Of a stretch of DNA of 64,000 nt, positions 16,192 through 25,167 are shown one piece after another. The notes under the pieces were generated by a model. It did no database searches. It was given only the letters and a program-made list of their open reading frames with translations, and was not told the origin of the DNA. Every line of letters starts with the position of its first letter. The stretch's first letter is position 1. The position numbers were made by a program, and so were the translations under genes. Source of the stretch: Henriciella sp. (GTDB lineage: Bacteria; Pseudomonadota; Alphaproteobacteria; Caulobacterales; Hyphomonadaceae); assembly GCA_030066975.1 (NCBI GenBank), contig JASJAO010000001.1:372001-436000 (forward strand), read 5' to 3'.

Positions 16192-18480
16192 ATGACAAAA
16201 CGATTCAACCTCACAAAGCTGGCGGGCGCCTCAGCTCTCGCTTTGACCGTTCACTCTGTTGCGCTGGCGCAAGATGGCGAGACGGACAGCGACGAGTCTG
16301 CCCGCACGCTCGAAACAGTTTTTGTATCGGCAACAAAGCGGGCGGAAAGCATTCAGGATGTTCCGGTTTCGGTCGCAACCGTTGATGCTGAATTGATTGC
16401 CGAAACGGGCGCGATCGATCTCGCCGACATATCCGTCTATGTGCCGAACTTCGAGTTCTCGGACGCCAGTATTCTGCCAAACCTCTACATTCGTGGCATT
16501 GGATCCGGTACAACTCACTCGATCGAGCAGTCGGTTGGTCGCTTTGTTGATGGCGTTTATACCGGCCGTGCGGCGATCAACTTCCATCCCTTGATGGACA
16601 TTGCCAATGTCGAAGTCCTTCGCGGGCCGCAGGGCACACTGTTTGGTAAGAACACCCTTGCGGGTGCGGTTATTATCAACACAGGTGATCCTACTGAGGA
16701 CTTTGACGCTGGTATCAAAGCGTCGGTCAGCGAATATAGCACAGTTGGTGGTACCGCGGGAATTGAAGCCTTCATGTCCGGTTCGCTGACAGAAAATATC
16801 AGCGCGCGCGCTGTCGTTCTCTACAATGATCGTGACGGCTATATCGACAACCAGGATTCCGGTCCTGATGGCGGCACGCGAGAAGACATTGGTGGGCGGC
16901 TCAAACTACGCTGGGATGTCAACCCGAGCACCACGTTGAACCTCAAGCTGGAGCGTATGGATTATGAAGAAGAGGGTTTGACCCCTTCCGAGACCATTGC
17001 GTCGAACTTCCCGCTTGGGTTGTTTCAAAGCTATAATCCTGACTACACGTTCGAGAAGGATTGGGTGAGCTTCTACGATTGTGAGGCCGTGATTGAAGGC
17101 AATGGCACATTCTGTCCTGGCCGCGATCAGACCATGCACAATGTGACGTTTGATGTAGAGCACACGGTCGAAGGGCTGGGTACCTTCACAGCGACGACGG
17201 GTTATCAGGAAGTCGATTATCTGCACCTGTTCTCACAGGTCGATGGCGGTGTGGCCGGCGGTGCTGCCCGCTTCACGCGGGACGAAGCCTATTCGGCGTT
17301 GACCCAAGAGGTCCTGTTTACGTCAGAGCTCTATGAGCGTTTCGACTACATTCTCGGCGCGTATTACGAGACCAGCGAAGTAACCCGTCTGCAGCGCGAT
17401 GACACCAACGTGCCCGCCTTTGCAGGTGGTGGTCCTCCACCGGTCACCTTTAACGAGGACTGGACTCAGGATACCGAGACTTTCGCCGCGTTTGGTCAGG
17501 TCCGTTACAATTTCTCTGAACAGCTGACGGCCGTTGTCGGTGGACGCTGGTCTACAGAGTCCAAAGACTTTACCTTGGTTGGGCGGGATGTGGCTTATGG
17601 TCTTGATCCTCGCGACCCAACGGTGCCAGGCACGACCGTCATCGATTTCGCGGATGATCGGAGCGAGAGCAAGTTCACGCCGTCCTTCACACTGCGCTAC
17701 CAGCCAAATGAAGATCTGATGGTGTTCGGCAGTGTGTCGCAGGGTCACAAAACTGGCGGTTTCTCCGATCGCCCGCAAGACGAGCAGGAGTTCGACTCAG
17801 AGCTGAACACAGCTTACGAGATTGGCGTGAAATCAACTTCGGCTGATGGTCGTTTGCAGCTGAATGCAGCCGTCTTCCTGATGCAAATCGAAGACCTGCA
17901 GGTAGCTCGTACATTGCCGGGCGATGCTTCGGTTAGCTTCGAGGTGCAGAACGCTGCTGAGGCGATCAGTCAGGGCATTGAAGTCGACGGTCGCTATGTC
18001 TTCGACAACGGGTTCGAGATTGGTGGCAACTATGCTTATACCGATGCGACCTATGACGATTTCCCGGGTGCAAACACTGCGCCTTGTCCGGAAGTTGGCG
18101 GACGTGTTGAGGGTGACCTTTGTAACTATGATGGTATCCCATTGATCTTCGCGCCTGAGCATAAAGGAACGATCTGGGCGGCTTACAACGCCGATGAAGT
18201 GATCGGGACCTGGGGTCTGAGCGTGCGCGGCGACGCGAAATACTCCTCGGAATACTATACTGAGAACAACTATTTCGAAGAGTTGAAGCAGGATGCCTAT
18301 TGGAGCCTAGGTGCCAGCGCGGCACTGAATTCAGGTGATGGCAAATACTCCGTCCGTCTGTACGGCAAGAACCTGACGGATGAGTACATTCTCGCCTGGG
18401 GTCTGGAGGCTGGACCAAGCCGGTTCGTCGCTCCGAACCCGCCACGTGAGATTGGTCTACAGTTCATCTATCGTCACTAA
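16192..18480 (+). CDS. TonB-dependent receptor linked to the chloroaromatic gene group
   Basis: Outer-membrane active-transport barrel, 762 residues. Signal peptide 1-27 ends ALAQ. The plug domain starts at about 42 (VFVSATKRAESIQDVPVSV) and includes the RGI and VEVLRGPQGTLFGKNTLAGAV motifs; the barrel follows with the TBDR C-terminal block ending in LQFIYRH. The frame is open from 16150, but ATG 16192 has GGGAGA five bases upstream and gives the signal peptide its proper N-terminus. It is followed on the same strand by chloromuconate cycloisomerase and chlorophenol hydroxylase genes, so uptake of a chlorinated or phenolic ligand is likely. Neither a siderophore nor any other ligand can be excluded from sequence. 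Confidence 0.9.
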   Translation: MTKRFNLTKLAGASALALTVHSVALAQDGETDSDESARTLETVFVSATKRAESIQDVPVSVATVDAELIAETGAIDLADISVYVPNFEFSDASILPNLYIRGIGSGTTHSIEQSVGRFVDGVYTGRAAINFHPLMDIANVEVLRGPQGTLFGKNTLAGAVIINTGDPTEDFDAGIKASVSEYSTVGGTAGIEAFMSGSLTENISARAVVLYNDRDGYIDNQDSGPDGGTREDIGGRLKLRWDVNPSTTLNLKLERMDYEEEGLTPSETIASNFPLGLFQSYNPDYTFEKDWVSFYDCEAVIEGNGTFCPGRDQTMHNVTFDVEHTVEGLGTFTATTGYQEVDYLHLFSQVDGGVAGGAARFTRDEAYSALTQEVLFTSELYERFDYILGAYYETSEVTRLQRDDTNVPAFAGGGPPPVTFNEDWTQDTETFAAFGQVRYNFSEQLTAVVGGRWSTESKDFTLVGRDVAYGLDPRDPTVPGTTVIDFADDRSESKFTPSFTLRYQPNEDLMVFGSVSQGHKTGGFSDRPQDEQEFDSELNTAYEIGVKSTSADGRLQLNAAVFLMQIEDLQVARTLPGDASVSFEVQNAAEAISQGIEVDGRYVFDNGFEIGGNYAYTDATYDDFPGANTAPCPEVGGRVEGDLCNYDGIPLIFAPEHKGTIWAAYNADEVIGTWGLSVRGDAKYSSEYYTENNYFEELKQDAYWSLGASAALNSGDGKYSVRLYGKNLTDEYILAWGLEAGPSRFVAPNPPREIGLQFIYRH

Positions 18481-18487
18481 TCGTGGA

Positions 18488-18538
18488 GCTGCCTTGGGCT
18501 GGGCTTTTACGGTCCAGACCAAGGCAGCACACATCTCT
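18488..18538 (+). terminator. Stem-loop after the TonB receptor gene
   Basis: A perfect 10-bp inverted repeat, GCTGCCTTGG (18488-18497) and CCAAGGCAGC (18529-18538), begins seven bases after the stop codon. An inner CTGG/CCAG pair extends the stem. No run of T follows, so it may be a processing or stabilising hairpin rather than a full intrinsic terminator. Confidence 0.5.
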
Positions 18539-18598
18539 TCTATGTCGACTGAAGCTCATACGCATTTTGTATGCTGAAATCACTCCGACATATAAAAA

Positions 18599-18626
18599 CA
18601 GTATCAGTATTTCGCGCAGACAGTAT
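18599..18626. promoter_or_regulatory. Triple CAGTAT direct repeat upstream of the cycloisomerase gene
   Basis: Three copies of CAGTAT at 18599, 18605 and 18621 lie in the 226-base gap before the cycloisomerase gene, about 100 bases from its start. They could be part of a regulator site for this arm of the pathway, but no regulator is tied to them. Confidence 0.25.
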
Positions 18627-18706
18627 TTTACACCCCGAGTGCCAGGGCTAATTCTCAGGTGTAGCAGGGACATCACCACATCATTCAACCCTTGAAGGGG
18701 TAAGCT

Positions 18707-19864
18707 TTGAGCAAGTTAACAATCAAATCTGTCGAGACCATTATCGTCGATCTGCCGATGCGTCGGCTGCAGCGTTTTTCAGCGACTGATGCGAAAAGTC
18801 AGAGCGTCGTACTGGTTCGAATTCTCACCGGGGATGGCATTGAAGGCATCGGCGAAGCTTGCACACCTTCTGGACCTTGGTGGGGAGGCGAAAGCGTCGA
18901 GTCGATTAAGCTGATGATCGACTCATATATCGCGCCCTTCATTGTCGGCGCAGACCCGTTTTCCATTTCCGATTTGATGGCAACAGTTGATCGCGCGGTT
19001 TTCGGTAACGCGTTCGCCAAAGCGGGCATAGAGATGGCGCTTCTCGACATTCAGGGCAAATCTGTTGGCTTGCCGCTGCATGACTTGCTCGGCGGTGCGG
19101 TGCGGCGAAGCCTGCCGTGCTCGTGGCCTTTGGCGACTGGCGATGCCGATAAAGAGATCGAAGAAGCAGAAATGATGCTTGAGGCCGGGCGCCACAATAT
19201 TTTCAAAATGAAAATGGGGGCGTTGCCCCCTGAAGAAGATGTCCGGCGGGCCTGCCGCGTCGCCGAGGGCCTATCAGCTAAAGCGAGTGTTCGGGTGGAT
19301 CCGAATGAGGAATGGGACGAGACCACAGCAAAGTGGGCGGCGCCTCGTCTTGCAGATGCTGGCGTTGTTCTGATCGAGCAGCCCTTCCCGCGTTGGAACC
19401 TGGATGCCTGTGCCCGACTGACCAAACGGTCAAACATTGCCATCATGATTGATGAGGGGGCCTGCACGCCTCATGACATGATCAAGATTGTCGAAAAGCG
19501 CGCGGCTGACCTCGTTTCACTGAAAGTCATGAAGTCTGCGGGTATACTGAACTCAAAGCGCATTGCCGATATCGCAACAGCAGGCGGCATCGAACTCTAT
19601 ATGGGCACTTTCCTTGAGTGCTCGATTGGGACGGCGGCAAACATGCAGCTGGCTGTTACCCTTCCCCATCTGCCTTATGGCGGCGAGCTGTCAGGACCCG
19701 GTCTGGTCGCTGACGATATCGCCGAAGAGCCAGCGCGCTATGAAGATTTTGAGCTTCAACTTGCGCCGGGCGAGGGCATCGGCGTTCGGATCGATGAGGA
19801 CAAATTGAACCATTTCCGCCGGGATCGAACGGACAAGATACATTCTATCAAGACCGTCGCGTGA
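18707..19864 (+). CDS. tfdD: Chloromuconate/muconate cycloisomerase (enolase superfamily)
   Basis: Converts (chloro)muconate from ring cleavage into a lactone or dienelactone, the step after the dioxygenase. The 385-residue protein has all muconate-lactonizing-enzyme landmarks: K167-x-K169 (FKMKM), metal ligands D198 (RVDPN), E224 (LIEQP) and D249 (MIDEG), and K273. The start is TTG 18707 with AAGGGG six bases upstream; no nearer ATG restores the family N-terminus. It is 56 bases before the hydroxylase gene on the same strand. Among chlorocatechol genes it aligns best in mind with the TfdD/ClcB type. Plain muconate cycloisomerase (CatB) is the alternative, but the neighbours favour the chlorinated substrate. 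Confidence 0.85.
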   Translation: MSKLTIKSVETIIVDLPMRRLQRFSATDAKSQSVVLVRILTGDGIEGIGEACTPSGPWWGGESVESIKLMIDSYIAPFIVGADPFSISDLMATVDRAVFGNAFAKAGIEMALLDIQGKSVGLPLHDLLGGAVRRSLPCSWPLATGDADKEIEEAEMMLEAGRHNIFKMKMGALPPEEDVRRACRVAEGLSAKASVRVDPNEEWDETTAKWAAPRLADAGVVLIEQPFPRWNLDACARLTKRSNIAIMIDEGACTPHDMIKIVEKRAADLVSLKVMKSAGILNSKRIADIATAGGIELYMGTFLECSIGTAANMQLAVTLPHLPYGGELSGPGLVADDIAEEPARYEDFELQLAPGEGIGVRIDEDKLNHFRRDRTDKIHSIKTVA

Positions 19865-19920
19865 AGTAGGCGCGGTCCCCAGTAAACTTAACAATAGCGA
19901 TTAAAAACACGGAGATACAA

Positions 19921-21705
19921 ATGACTGCGAGGATAACGACTGACGTATTGGTCGTTGGTACTGGGCCGGCCGGAGCTAGCATGGCGACAGCGCTTTCGAC
20001 CTACGGCATTTCGAATATGGTCATAAATCGTTTTGCCTGGACAGCGCGCACGCCCCGGGCCCACATTACCAATCAGCGAACGATGGAAGTCATTCGTGAT
20101 CTGGGGCTCGAGGCTGAAGCCGTTGCGCAAGCCGCTCCGCGCGAGCAAATGGGTGAAAATACCTACTGCACCAGCCTTGCCGGCGAGGAACTTGGCCGCA
20201 TTCAGTCCTGGGGCATGGATCCTGATCGCCGCGCCGATTATGACAAAGCCAGCCCCACCATGATGTGTGATCTGCCGCAAAATCTGCTGGAGCCGATGTT
20301 CATCCGGGCCGCAGCGCATCGCGGATCCAAGGTTCGCTTCGACACAGAATATGTCAGTCACGTTCAGGACGCTGACGGGGTAACCGCGACGCTGCGCGAT
20401 CGCTTGTCAGACGAGCTAATCGAAGTCCGTTGCAAGTATCTGGTTGGCGCGGATGGCGCGAACTCGCAAGTCGTTGACGATATCGGTCTGCCGCTTGAAG
20501 GTGAGATGGGCAAGTCAGGCTCGATCAACATGGTGTTTGAGGCCGACCTGACGAAATATGTCGCTCACCGCCCAAGTGTTCTCTACTGGATCATCCAGCC
20601 TGGCTCCAGCGTTGGTGGTCTTGGAATCGGCGTTGTGCGCATGGTGCGTCCCTGGAACAAGTGGCTGGCGATTTGGGGCTATGATGTAGATCAGGGCCCG
20701 CCTGAGATCAGCGAAGAGTTTGCGACCGGGATCGTTCACAATCTGATTGGCGACGATACTGTTCCCGTGAAAATCGAAGCGACGTCGACCTGGACGGTGA
20801 ACGAGACATACGCCAAGCACCTGTCGAAGGGGCGGGTGTTCGCGATGGGCGATGCGGTCCATCGCCATCCGCCGACGAATGGACTGGGGTCCAACACGTC
20901 TATCCAGGACGCCTACAACCTGGCCTGGAAAATGGCTTATGTGTTGAAAGGCAAGGCGTCGCCAAGCCTGCTTGAGACCTATAATGCTGAGCGCGCACCC
21001 GTTGCTGAGCAAATCGTGAAGCGGGCGAATAAAAGCCTTGGCGATTTCCCGCCGATCCTGCAGGCGCTGGGCTTGTTTGATACCCAAGACCCCGAGCAGA
21101 TGCGGGCGAATATGGCCACGCGCAAAGCTCCGGGCGAAGACGCGCGCACACGTCGTGAAGCGCTGGCAAATGCCGTGGCTGGGTCGCAATACGTGTACAA
21201 TGCGCACGGTGTCGAGATGAACATGCGCTATAGCGGCGATGCGGTTGTCGAAGACGGCACGCCGGATCCTGGCTTCCCGCGCGATGCAGAGCTTTATCAC
21301 GCCTTCTCCAGCCGCCCGGGCGCACATATTCCGCACTGCCGGCTGACCAAGAAAGATGGCTCGCGGGTCTCGACCCTGGATCTTGGGGGTCAGGGACGCT
21401 TTACGATCGTCACCGGTATTGACGGCCTTGAGCCGTGGACCAAGGCGGCTGCTGAAGCGTCAGCCGCAAGCGGGATTGAGATCGCTGTGGAGTGTATTGG
21501 CCCGGGTCAGGATTATGACGACCCCTACGGTGATTGGATTAACCGCCGCGAGATCGACGAAGATGGAGCGCTTCTGGTTCGTCCCGATAACATTGTCGGT
21601 TATCGCGCCAAAGATGCCAGCCTGGCAGCAACCGGCGACCTGACGCGCGCCGTTACCCAAATCCTGGGCACGTCTACAGCTGCCATGGCGACTGCCGCAG
21701 AATAA
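19921..21705 (+). CDS. tfdB: 2,4-dichlorophenol 6-monooxygenase-like FAD hydroxylase
   Basis: NADPH/FAD-dependent aromatic hydroxylase that adds an ortho hydroxyl to (chloro)phenol, giving (chloro)catechol. The 594-residue length matches TfdB (about 590-600). It has the GxGxxG dinucleotide motif (GTGPAG, 13-18), the TPRAHITNQRTME segment, the GADGAN motif near 180 and the second FAD motif GDAVHRHPPTNGLGSN near 305. Long stretches such as MVRPWNKWLAIWGYDV agree with remembered TfdB sequences. GGAG lies seven bases before the ATG. A strong terminator follows. It supplies chlorocatechol for the dioxygenase of the opposite arm. Confidence 0.88.
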   Translation: MTARITTDVLVVGTGPAGASMATALSTYGISNMVINRFAWTARTPRAHITNQRTMEVIRDLGLEAEAVAQAAPREQMGENTYCTSLAGEELGRIQSWGMDPDRRADYDKASPTMMCDLPQNLLEPMFIRAAAHRGSKVRFDTEYVSHVQDADGVTATLRDRLSDELIEVRCKYLVGADGANSQVVDDIGLPLEGEMGKSGSINMVFEADLTKYVAHRPSVLYWIIQPGSSVGGLGIGVVRMVRPWNKWLAIWGYDVDQGPPEISEEFATGIVHNLIGDDTVPVKIEATSTWTVNETYAKHLSKGRVFAMGDAVHRHPPTNGLGSNTSIQDAYNLAWKMAYVLKGKASPSLLETYNAERAPVAEQIVKRANKSLGDFPPILQALGLFDTQDPEQMRANMATRKAPGEDARTRREALANAVAGSQYVYNAHGVEMNMRYSGDAVVEDGTPDPGFPRDAELYHAFSSRPGAHIPHCRLTKKDGSRVSTLDLGGQGRFTIVTGIDGLEPWTKAAAEASAASGIEIAVECIGPGQDYDDPYGDWINRREIDEDGALLVRPDNIVGYRAKDASLAATGDLTRAVTQILGTSTAAMATAAE

Positions 21706-21765
21706 GACTGGACTAAAATACCCGCCGACCCCCTTCCTCCTGCGGCTGGTATATAAAAACAGTCG

Positions 21766-21799
21766 GCCCGTCATCTTTTCAGGATGACGGGCTTTTTTT
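21766..21799 (+). terminator. Intrinsic terminator after the chlorophenol hydroxylase gene
   Basis: A perfect 10-bp stem, GCCCGTCATC (21766-21775) and GATGACGGGC (21783-21792), with a 7-base loop and seven T directly after it. On the other strand an A/T-rich tract follows the stem too, so it may also end the convergent minus-strand operon whose last gene stops at 21826. Confidence 0.88.
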
Positions 21800-21825
21800 G
21801 GGTACAGGTTTGACGAAAAAGTCGT

Positions 21826-22452
21826 TTAGACGATGTCAGCTTCGGTTTTGTCTTTGACTTCGTCCAGCGAGACGCCAGGTGCGAGTTCGACCACGCTGAT
21901 GCCGTTTCCCTTCACATCGAAGACGCCGAGATCAGTGATAATTCTGTCGACAACCTTTTGCCCTGTAAGTGGCAATGTGCAGGCTTTCAGGATTTTGGGT
22001 GCGCCAGACTTGGCGCAATGATCTGTGATCACGACCACGCGCTGAACACCGGCAACAAGATCCATTGCGCCGCCCATGCCCTTGACCATTTTTCCCGGAA
22101 TCATCCAGTTGGCGAGGTCTCCATTCTGAGCAACTTCCATGGCGCCGAGTATGGCCAGATTGATATGACCTCCCCGGATCATGGCGAAACTGTCAGCTGA
22201 TGAGAAATACGATGTTTGTGGAAGCTCGGTTACCGTCTGTTTTCCGGCATTGATGAGATCCGGGTCCTCGTCACCGGGATAGGGGAATGGGCCCATGGCC
22301 AGCATGCCGTTTTCTGATTGCAGGATGACCTCAAGTCCCTCCGGGATATGGTTGGCGACTAGGGTCGGAATTCCAATGCCAAGATTGACGTAAAATCCAT
22401 CTTGCAGCTCTTGTGCAGCGCGCGCTGCCATATCGTCACGTGTCCAGGGCAT
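21826..22452 (-). CDS. pcaJ: 3-oxoacid CoA-transferase subunit B (3-oxoadipate type by context)
   Basis: Small catalytic subunit of a class I CoA-transferase that moves CoA from succinyl-CoA to a 3-oxoacid. The active-site Glu is in the QSENGMLA motif near residue 47, preceded by [11 protein letters not shown]; the GGAMDLV and ITDLGVF blocks are also typical. Length is 208 residues. Its ATG overlaps the subunit A stop codon by one base (TGATG), so the two subunits are coupled. Sequence alone also fits acetoacetate:succinyl-CoA transferase (ScoB); position at the end of a chlorocatechol operon makes 3-oxoadipate the probable substrate. Confidence 0.85.
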   Translation of the reverse strand: MPWTRDDMAARAAQELQDGFYVNLGIGIPTLVANHIPEGLEVILQSENGMLAMGPFPYPGDEDPDLINAGKQTVTELPQTSYFSSADSFAMIRGGHINLAILGAMEVAQNGDLANWMIPGKMVKGMGGAMDLVAGVQRVVVITDHCAKSGAPKILKACTLPLTGQKVVDRIITDLGVFDVKGNGISVVELAPGVSLDEVKDKTEADIV

Positions 22453-23159
22453 CAGGCGGTCTCCCGTTCGCGGGTCGTGGTAAACTCAATTCGCTTGTCG
22501 ATGGTTGATTTGACGACGCGCTGAACGAAAATGCCGGGCGTGTGAATGTGATCTGGATCCAATTCACCCGCGGGCACGATCTCGGTCACTTCCGCAATCG
22601 TGACCTTCCCGGCCATCGCCATCATCGGGTTGAAATTCCTGGCAGTTTTCCGGAAGATCAGATTGCCCTCTGTATCGGCCACTTCGGCGCGGACAAGGGC
22701 AAGATCGGTTCGTATTCCGCGTTCCAGAACATAAGTCTCGCCATCAAAATCCATATGCGGTTTGCCCTCTGCGATGACAGTTCCAACGCCGGTCTTGGTA
22801 TAGAATCCGGGAATGCCAGCCCCGCCAGCTCTTATCCGCTCGGCCATAGTGCCTTGCGGGCTGAACTCCAATTCGACATCGCCTTTGAGATAGGCTTGTT
22901 CAAAGCTCTTATTGTTCCCGACATAGGAGGAGATCATTTTCTTGATCTGGCCGCTATCGATCAGCCGTGACAGGCCGATGCCATCGATGCCGGCATTGTT
23001 GGAGACGACTGTCAGGCCCTTAACGCCGGTCTCCTGCAAGGCATAGATCAGGCATTCCGGCAGTCCCGAAAGTCCAAAACCGCCCGCACACACAAACATG
23101 TTGTCTTGTGCAACGCCCCTGAGCGCGTCGTCTGGACTCTCATAAACTTTGTTTAGCAC
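22452..23159 (-). CDS. pcaI: 3-oxoacid CoA-transferase subunit A (3-oxoadipate type by context)
   Basis: The larger-fold CoA-binding subunit, 235 residues, partner of the B subunit downstream. Characteristic parts are [18 protein letters not shown] near the N-terminus (the GGFGLxGxP CoA-loop), the [12 protein letters not shown] block and the [26 protein letters not shown] segment. It starts at GTG 23159 with GAGGGAGAA upstream. It follows the peroxiredoxin-like gene by 14 bases. It would activate 3-oxoadipate made by maleylacetate reductase; a thiolase to finish the route is not in the window. Confidence 0.85.
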   Translation of the reverse strand: MLNKVYESPDDALRGVAQDNMFVCAGGFGLSGLPECLIYALQETGVKGLTVVSNNAGIDGIGLSRLIDSGQIKKMISSYVGNNKSFEQAYLKGDVELEFSPQGTMAERIRAGGAGIPGFYTKTGVGTVIAEGKPHMDFDGETYVLERGIRTDLALVRAEVADTEGNLIFRKTARNFNPMMAMAGKVTIAEVTEIVPAGELDPDHIHTPGIFVQRVVKSTIDKRIEFTTTRERETA

Positions 23160-23173
23160 GCAAACTTCTCCCT

Positions 23174-23719
23174 CTATGCGTTAGCCTTGGACAGTTCCGA
23201 AACATCTAATTCGCCACGTGCAGGAATCGAGTTCGCAATCACCTTAGGCACCCAGGCCAGCACGTCCTGCAAGGCGGGTCGAGCAAATGGCATATTCTGA
23301 ACACTTGTAAAGTAAAGCAAGCCCTGCGCGTCTACCAGGAACAGGCCGGGTTCGAAAAAGCGAGGGGTCTCTGCCTCTTTTCGCGCTGCCGACGCGTATA
23401 ATCCCCAATCTGCCGCCGTTTCAAAGGAAAGATCGTAGCCAATTGGGAAGGATTTAACATCCCACTCCGAGATGGCTTTCTCAGCCCGCTCTTTTGGGTC
23501 GGCCGACACTGCCAGGATCTCGACGCCTTCGCTGAAAAAGGCTTCGCTAAGGGTTTCAAGCTCCTGCAGATAGGTTTTGCAAATCCCGCAGTGAAACCCG
23601 CGATAGACGACGATCAGGGTGAAAGCTTTTGGGGTTTGCGCGTCCAGCGACCAGTCGGCGCCGTCGACAAGCGCGACGGTCAGGTCCGGAGCCTTCTGGC
23701 GGGGCATTGGTTGGCTCAT
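23174..23719 (-). CDS. Peroxiredoxin-like (AhpC/TSA) thioredoxin-fold protein
   Basis: A 181-residue thioredoxin-fold protein of the peroxiredoxin-like class. The redox site is C-G-I-C in YRGFHCGICKTYLQEL near residue 45, followed by the VEILAVSADPKERAEKA strand-helix typical of AhpC/TSA proteins. The open frame extends to 23761, but ATG 23719 has AGGAG eight bases upstream and its ATGA overlaps the stop of the NrtS-like gene, so it is chosen. It probably protects the pathway's iron dioxygenase and flavin enzyme from peroxide or acts on thiols; this is inference from its place in the operon. Confidence 0.75.
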   Translation of the reverse strand: MSQPMPRQKAPDLTVALVDGADWSLDAQTPKAFTLIVVYRGFHCGICKTYLQELETLSEAFFSEGVEILAVSADPKERAEKAISEWDVKSFPIGYDLSFETAADWGLYASAARKEAETPRFFEPGLFLVDAQGLLYFTSVQNMPFARPALQDVLAWVPKVIANSIPARGELDVSELSKANA

Positions 23720-24000
23720 GCAATCAACTCCTGGATCGATGTGTTCGGGTTCTTGCGGCAAAGATCAGTCAGAAACGCCGCCGAAGAGTAAGAAGACACA
23801 GAGTAGGGCACCATGAAGGTGAGGATCACTTTCCAGAGTGGAGGAAAACTGCCCGCAAGGATGACATCTGCCTGATTGATCATAATCAGTATGGTGCCGA
23901 CAATGACGGCGACTTTCAGCGCCCGTTTGACCGTAACCCGGAAGAACAGTGCCTGCCAGAATGTGACTTTGACTTCCTTGGGTTTCGACTCAAAGAACAT
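23716..24000 (-). CDS. NrtS-like small two-helix membrane protein
   Basis: A 94-residue integral membrane protein with two predicted TM helices (about residues 27-45 and 54-75). The pattern RALKVAVIVGTILIMINQAD, then WKVILTFMVPYSVSSYSS, matches the family annotated as nitrate/nitrite transporter NrtS as I remember it. The frame is open to 24150, inside the maleylacetate reductase gene, but ATG 24000 with GGGAAGAG upstream is the plausible start. It overlaps the peroxiredoxin-like gene by 4 bases. A nitrate role makes little sense in this operon, so the family name should be taken as a fold label; an anion such as chloride released by dechlorination could be the true substrate (speculation). 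Confidence 0.65.
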   Translation of the reverse strand: MFFESKPKEVKVTFWQALFFRVTVKRALKVAVIVGTILIMINQADVILAGSFPPLWKVILTFMVPYSVSSYSSAAFLTDLCRKNPNTSIQELIA

Positions 24001-24052
24001 CAGATAGCTCTTCCCGGAATGCTGACTGTTCGGCTGGTATGGAACTCTAAGC

Positions 24053-25111
24053 TCATGAGGGGCGGTCTCCGGCCCATGCGGCTTGAATGATCGCGCGGAT
24101 CCCCGCTTCTTCGAGGGGGCGCGGATTGAAGTAGGGGTTTTTGAAGGCAATCTCGACCGCTTTCTCGATCCCGTCTTCCGGCATGCCGATATCTTTCAGC
24201 GCCATTGGGGCGCCGCCTGCCTTGGCCACGTCATAAAGCGCACCAGCTGGATCATCGCTGCCGGTGGCCCGGGCGAGCCGTGCCATCGTTTCGGGAACTG
24301 CCGGGGCGTTGTACCCGAGCGCGTGGGACAAGACGATTGTGTGCGTTTCGGCGTGGGGCAGATTGAACGTCCCGCCTAGCACATGGCAAAGCTTGTGGTG
24401 CAAGGCGACGCCGCCGGACCCCAGACACACCGCGCAGAGCCAGGCCCCGTAAAGGGCATCGGACCTCGCGTCCCTGTCAGAGGCGTCGGCGGTGATCTTC
24501 GGCAAGGCGCGCATCATGGCGGCCACCGCCTCTTCCGCCATCAAGCTAAGCACGGGGTTCGCTTTGGCCGAGTACATCGCCTCGACCGCATGGGCGATGG
24601 CGTTCATCCCGCTGGTCACGCTCATCACCGGCGGCAGCGTCATGGTAAAGTCAACGTCGTAAATGACGGTTTCGGGCAGGACTTTGAGGGTCGTTTGGGT
24701 GGTTTTCAGGCCGTCTTCGGTCTGACCGATAATCGCCGTCATTTCCGAACCGGCATATGTGGTTGGGAGCACCAGCTGCGGTGTATCATTCCGCAGTGCG
24801 ATGGCTTTGCCGAGACCGATCGTGGAGCCGCCGCCGATCGAGACAACGCCATCGGCGCCGAGTCGATTAAACTCGGCCAGCGCCTGTTCTGTGATGTGGG
24901 TCGGTGTGTGCATGGTCGCGTTGGAAAACAGGCCGGCCGCTTTGTCTCCGAGCCGATCCACAATCGCCTGAGCCTGTTTGGCCTGAGGCGGCGTCGAGAG
25001 GACCAGCGCCTTGTTGATGCCGAGCGCTTCGAGCTCTTCGCCAATTTTTTCTACTGTTCCGGAACCGAATACCACATGGGCGGGCAAGCCAGTATAGACG
25101 AATGCGTCCAC
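24053..25111 (-). CDS. tfdF: Maleylacetate reductase
   Basis: NAD(P)H-dependent iron-containing-alcohol-dehydrogenase-fold enzyme that reduces maleylacetate (and reductively dechlorinates 2-chloromaleylacetate) to 3-oxoadipate. The nucleotide loop GGGSTIGLGKAIAL is near residues 92-105, PTTYAGSEMT near 117-126, and the metal-region His residues lie in MNAIAHAVEAMYS and LHHKLCHVLGG. GTG 25111 is used as start because GGAG lies seven bases upstream and the product, 352 residues, has exactly the usual length; the longer frame to TTG 25126 adds only five codons. It is 56 bases after the dienelactone hydrolase. Confidence 0.92.
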   Translation of the reverse strand: MDAFVYTGLPAHVVFGSGTVEKIGEELEALGINKALVLSTPPQAKQAQAIVDRLGDKAAGLFSNATMHTPTHITEQALAEFNRLGADGVVSIGGGSTIGLGKAIALRNDTPQLVLPTTYAGSEMTAIIGQTEDGLKTTQTTLKVLPETVIYDVDFTMTLPPVMSVTSGMNAIAHAVEAMYSAKANPVLSLMAEEAVAAMMRALPKITADASDRDARSDALYGAWLCAVCLGSGGVALHHKLCHVLGGTFNLPHAETHTIVLSHALGYNAPAVPETMARLARATGSDDPAGALYDVAKAGGAPMALKDIGMPEDGIEKAVEIAFKNPYFNPRPLEEAGIRAIIQAAWAGDRPS

Positions 25112-25167
25112 TTTACGTCTCCACAAAAAGAAGCGGCGCCATTTTCGGGCGCCGCTTTGAAATTACT

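Noticed and set aside
21826-23159. Calling the CoA-transferase an acetoacetate enzyme (ScoAB)
   Set aside because: Sequence allows it, but the operon context with maleylacetate reductase makes 3-oxoadipate more likely; kept as the stated alternative.
24001-24150. Longer start for the NrtS-like protein inside the maleylacetate reductase gene
   Set aside because: The added 50 residues are polar, do not fit the family and would overlap the reductase by almost 100 bases; ATG 24000 has its own ribosome site.
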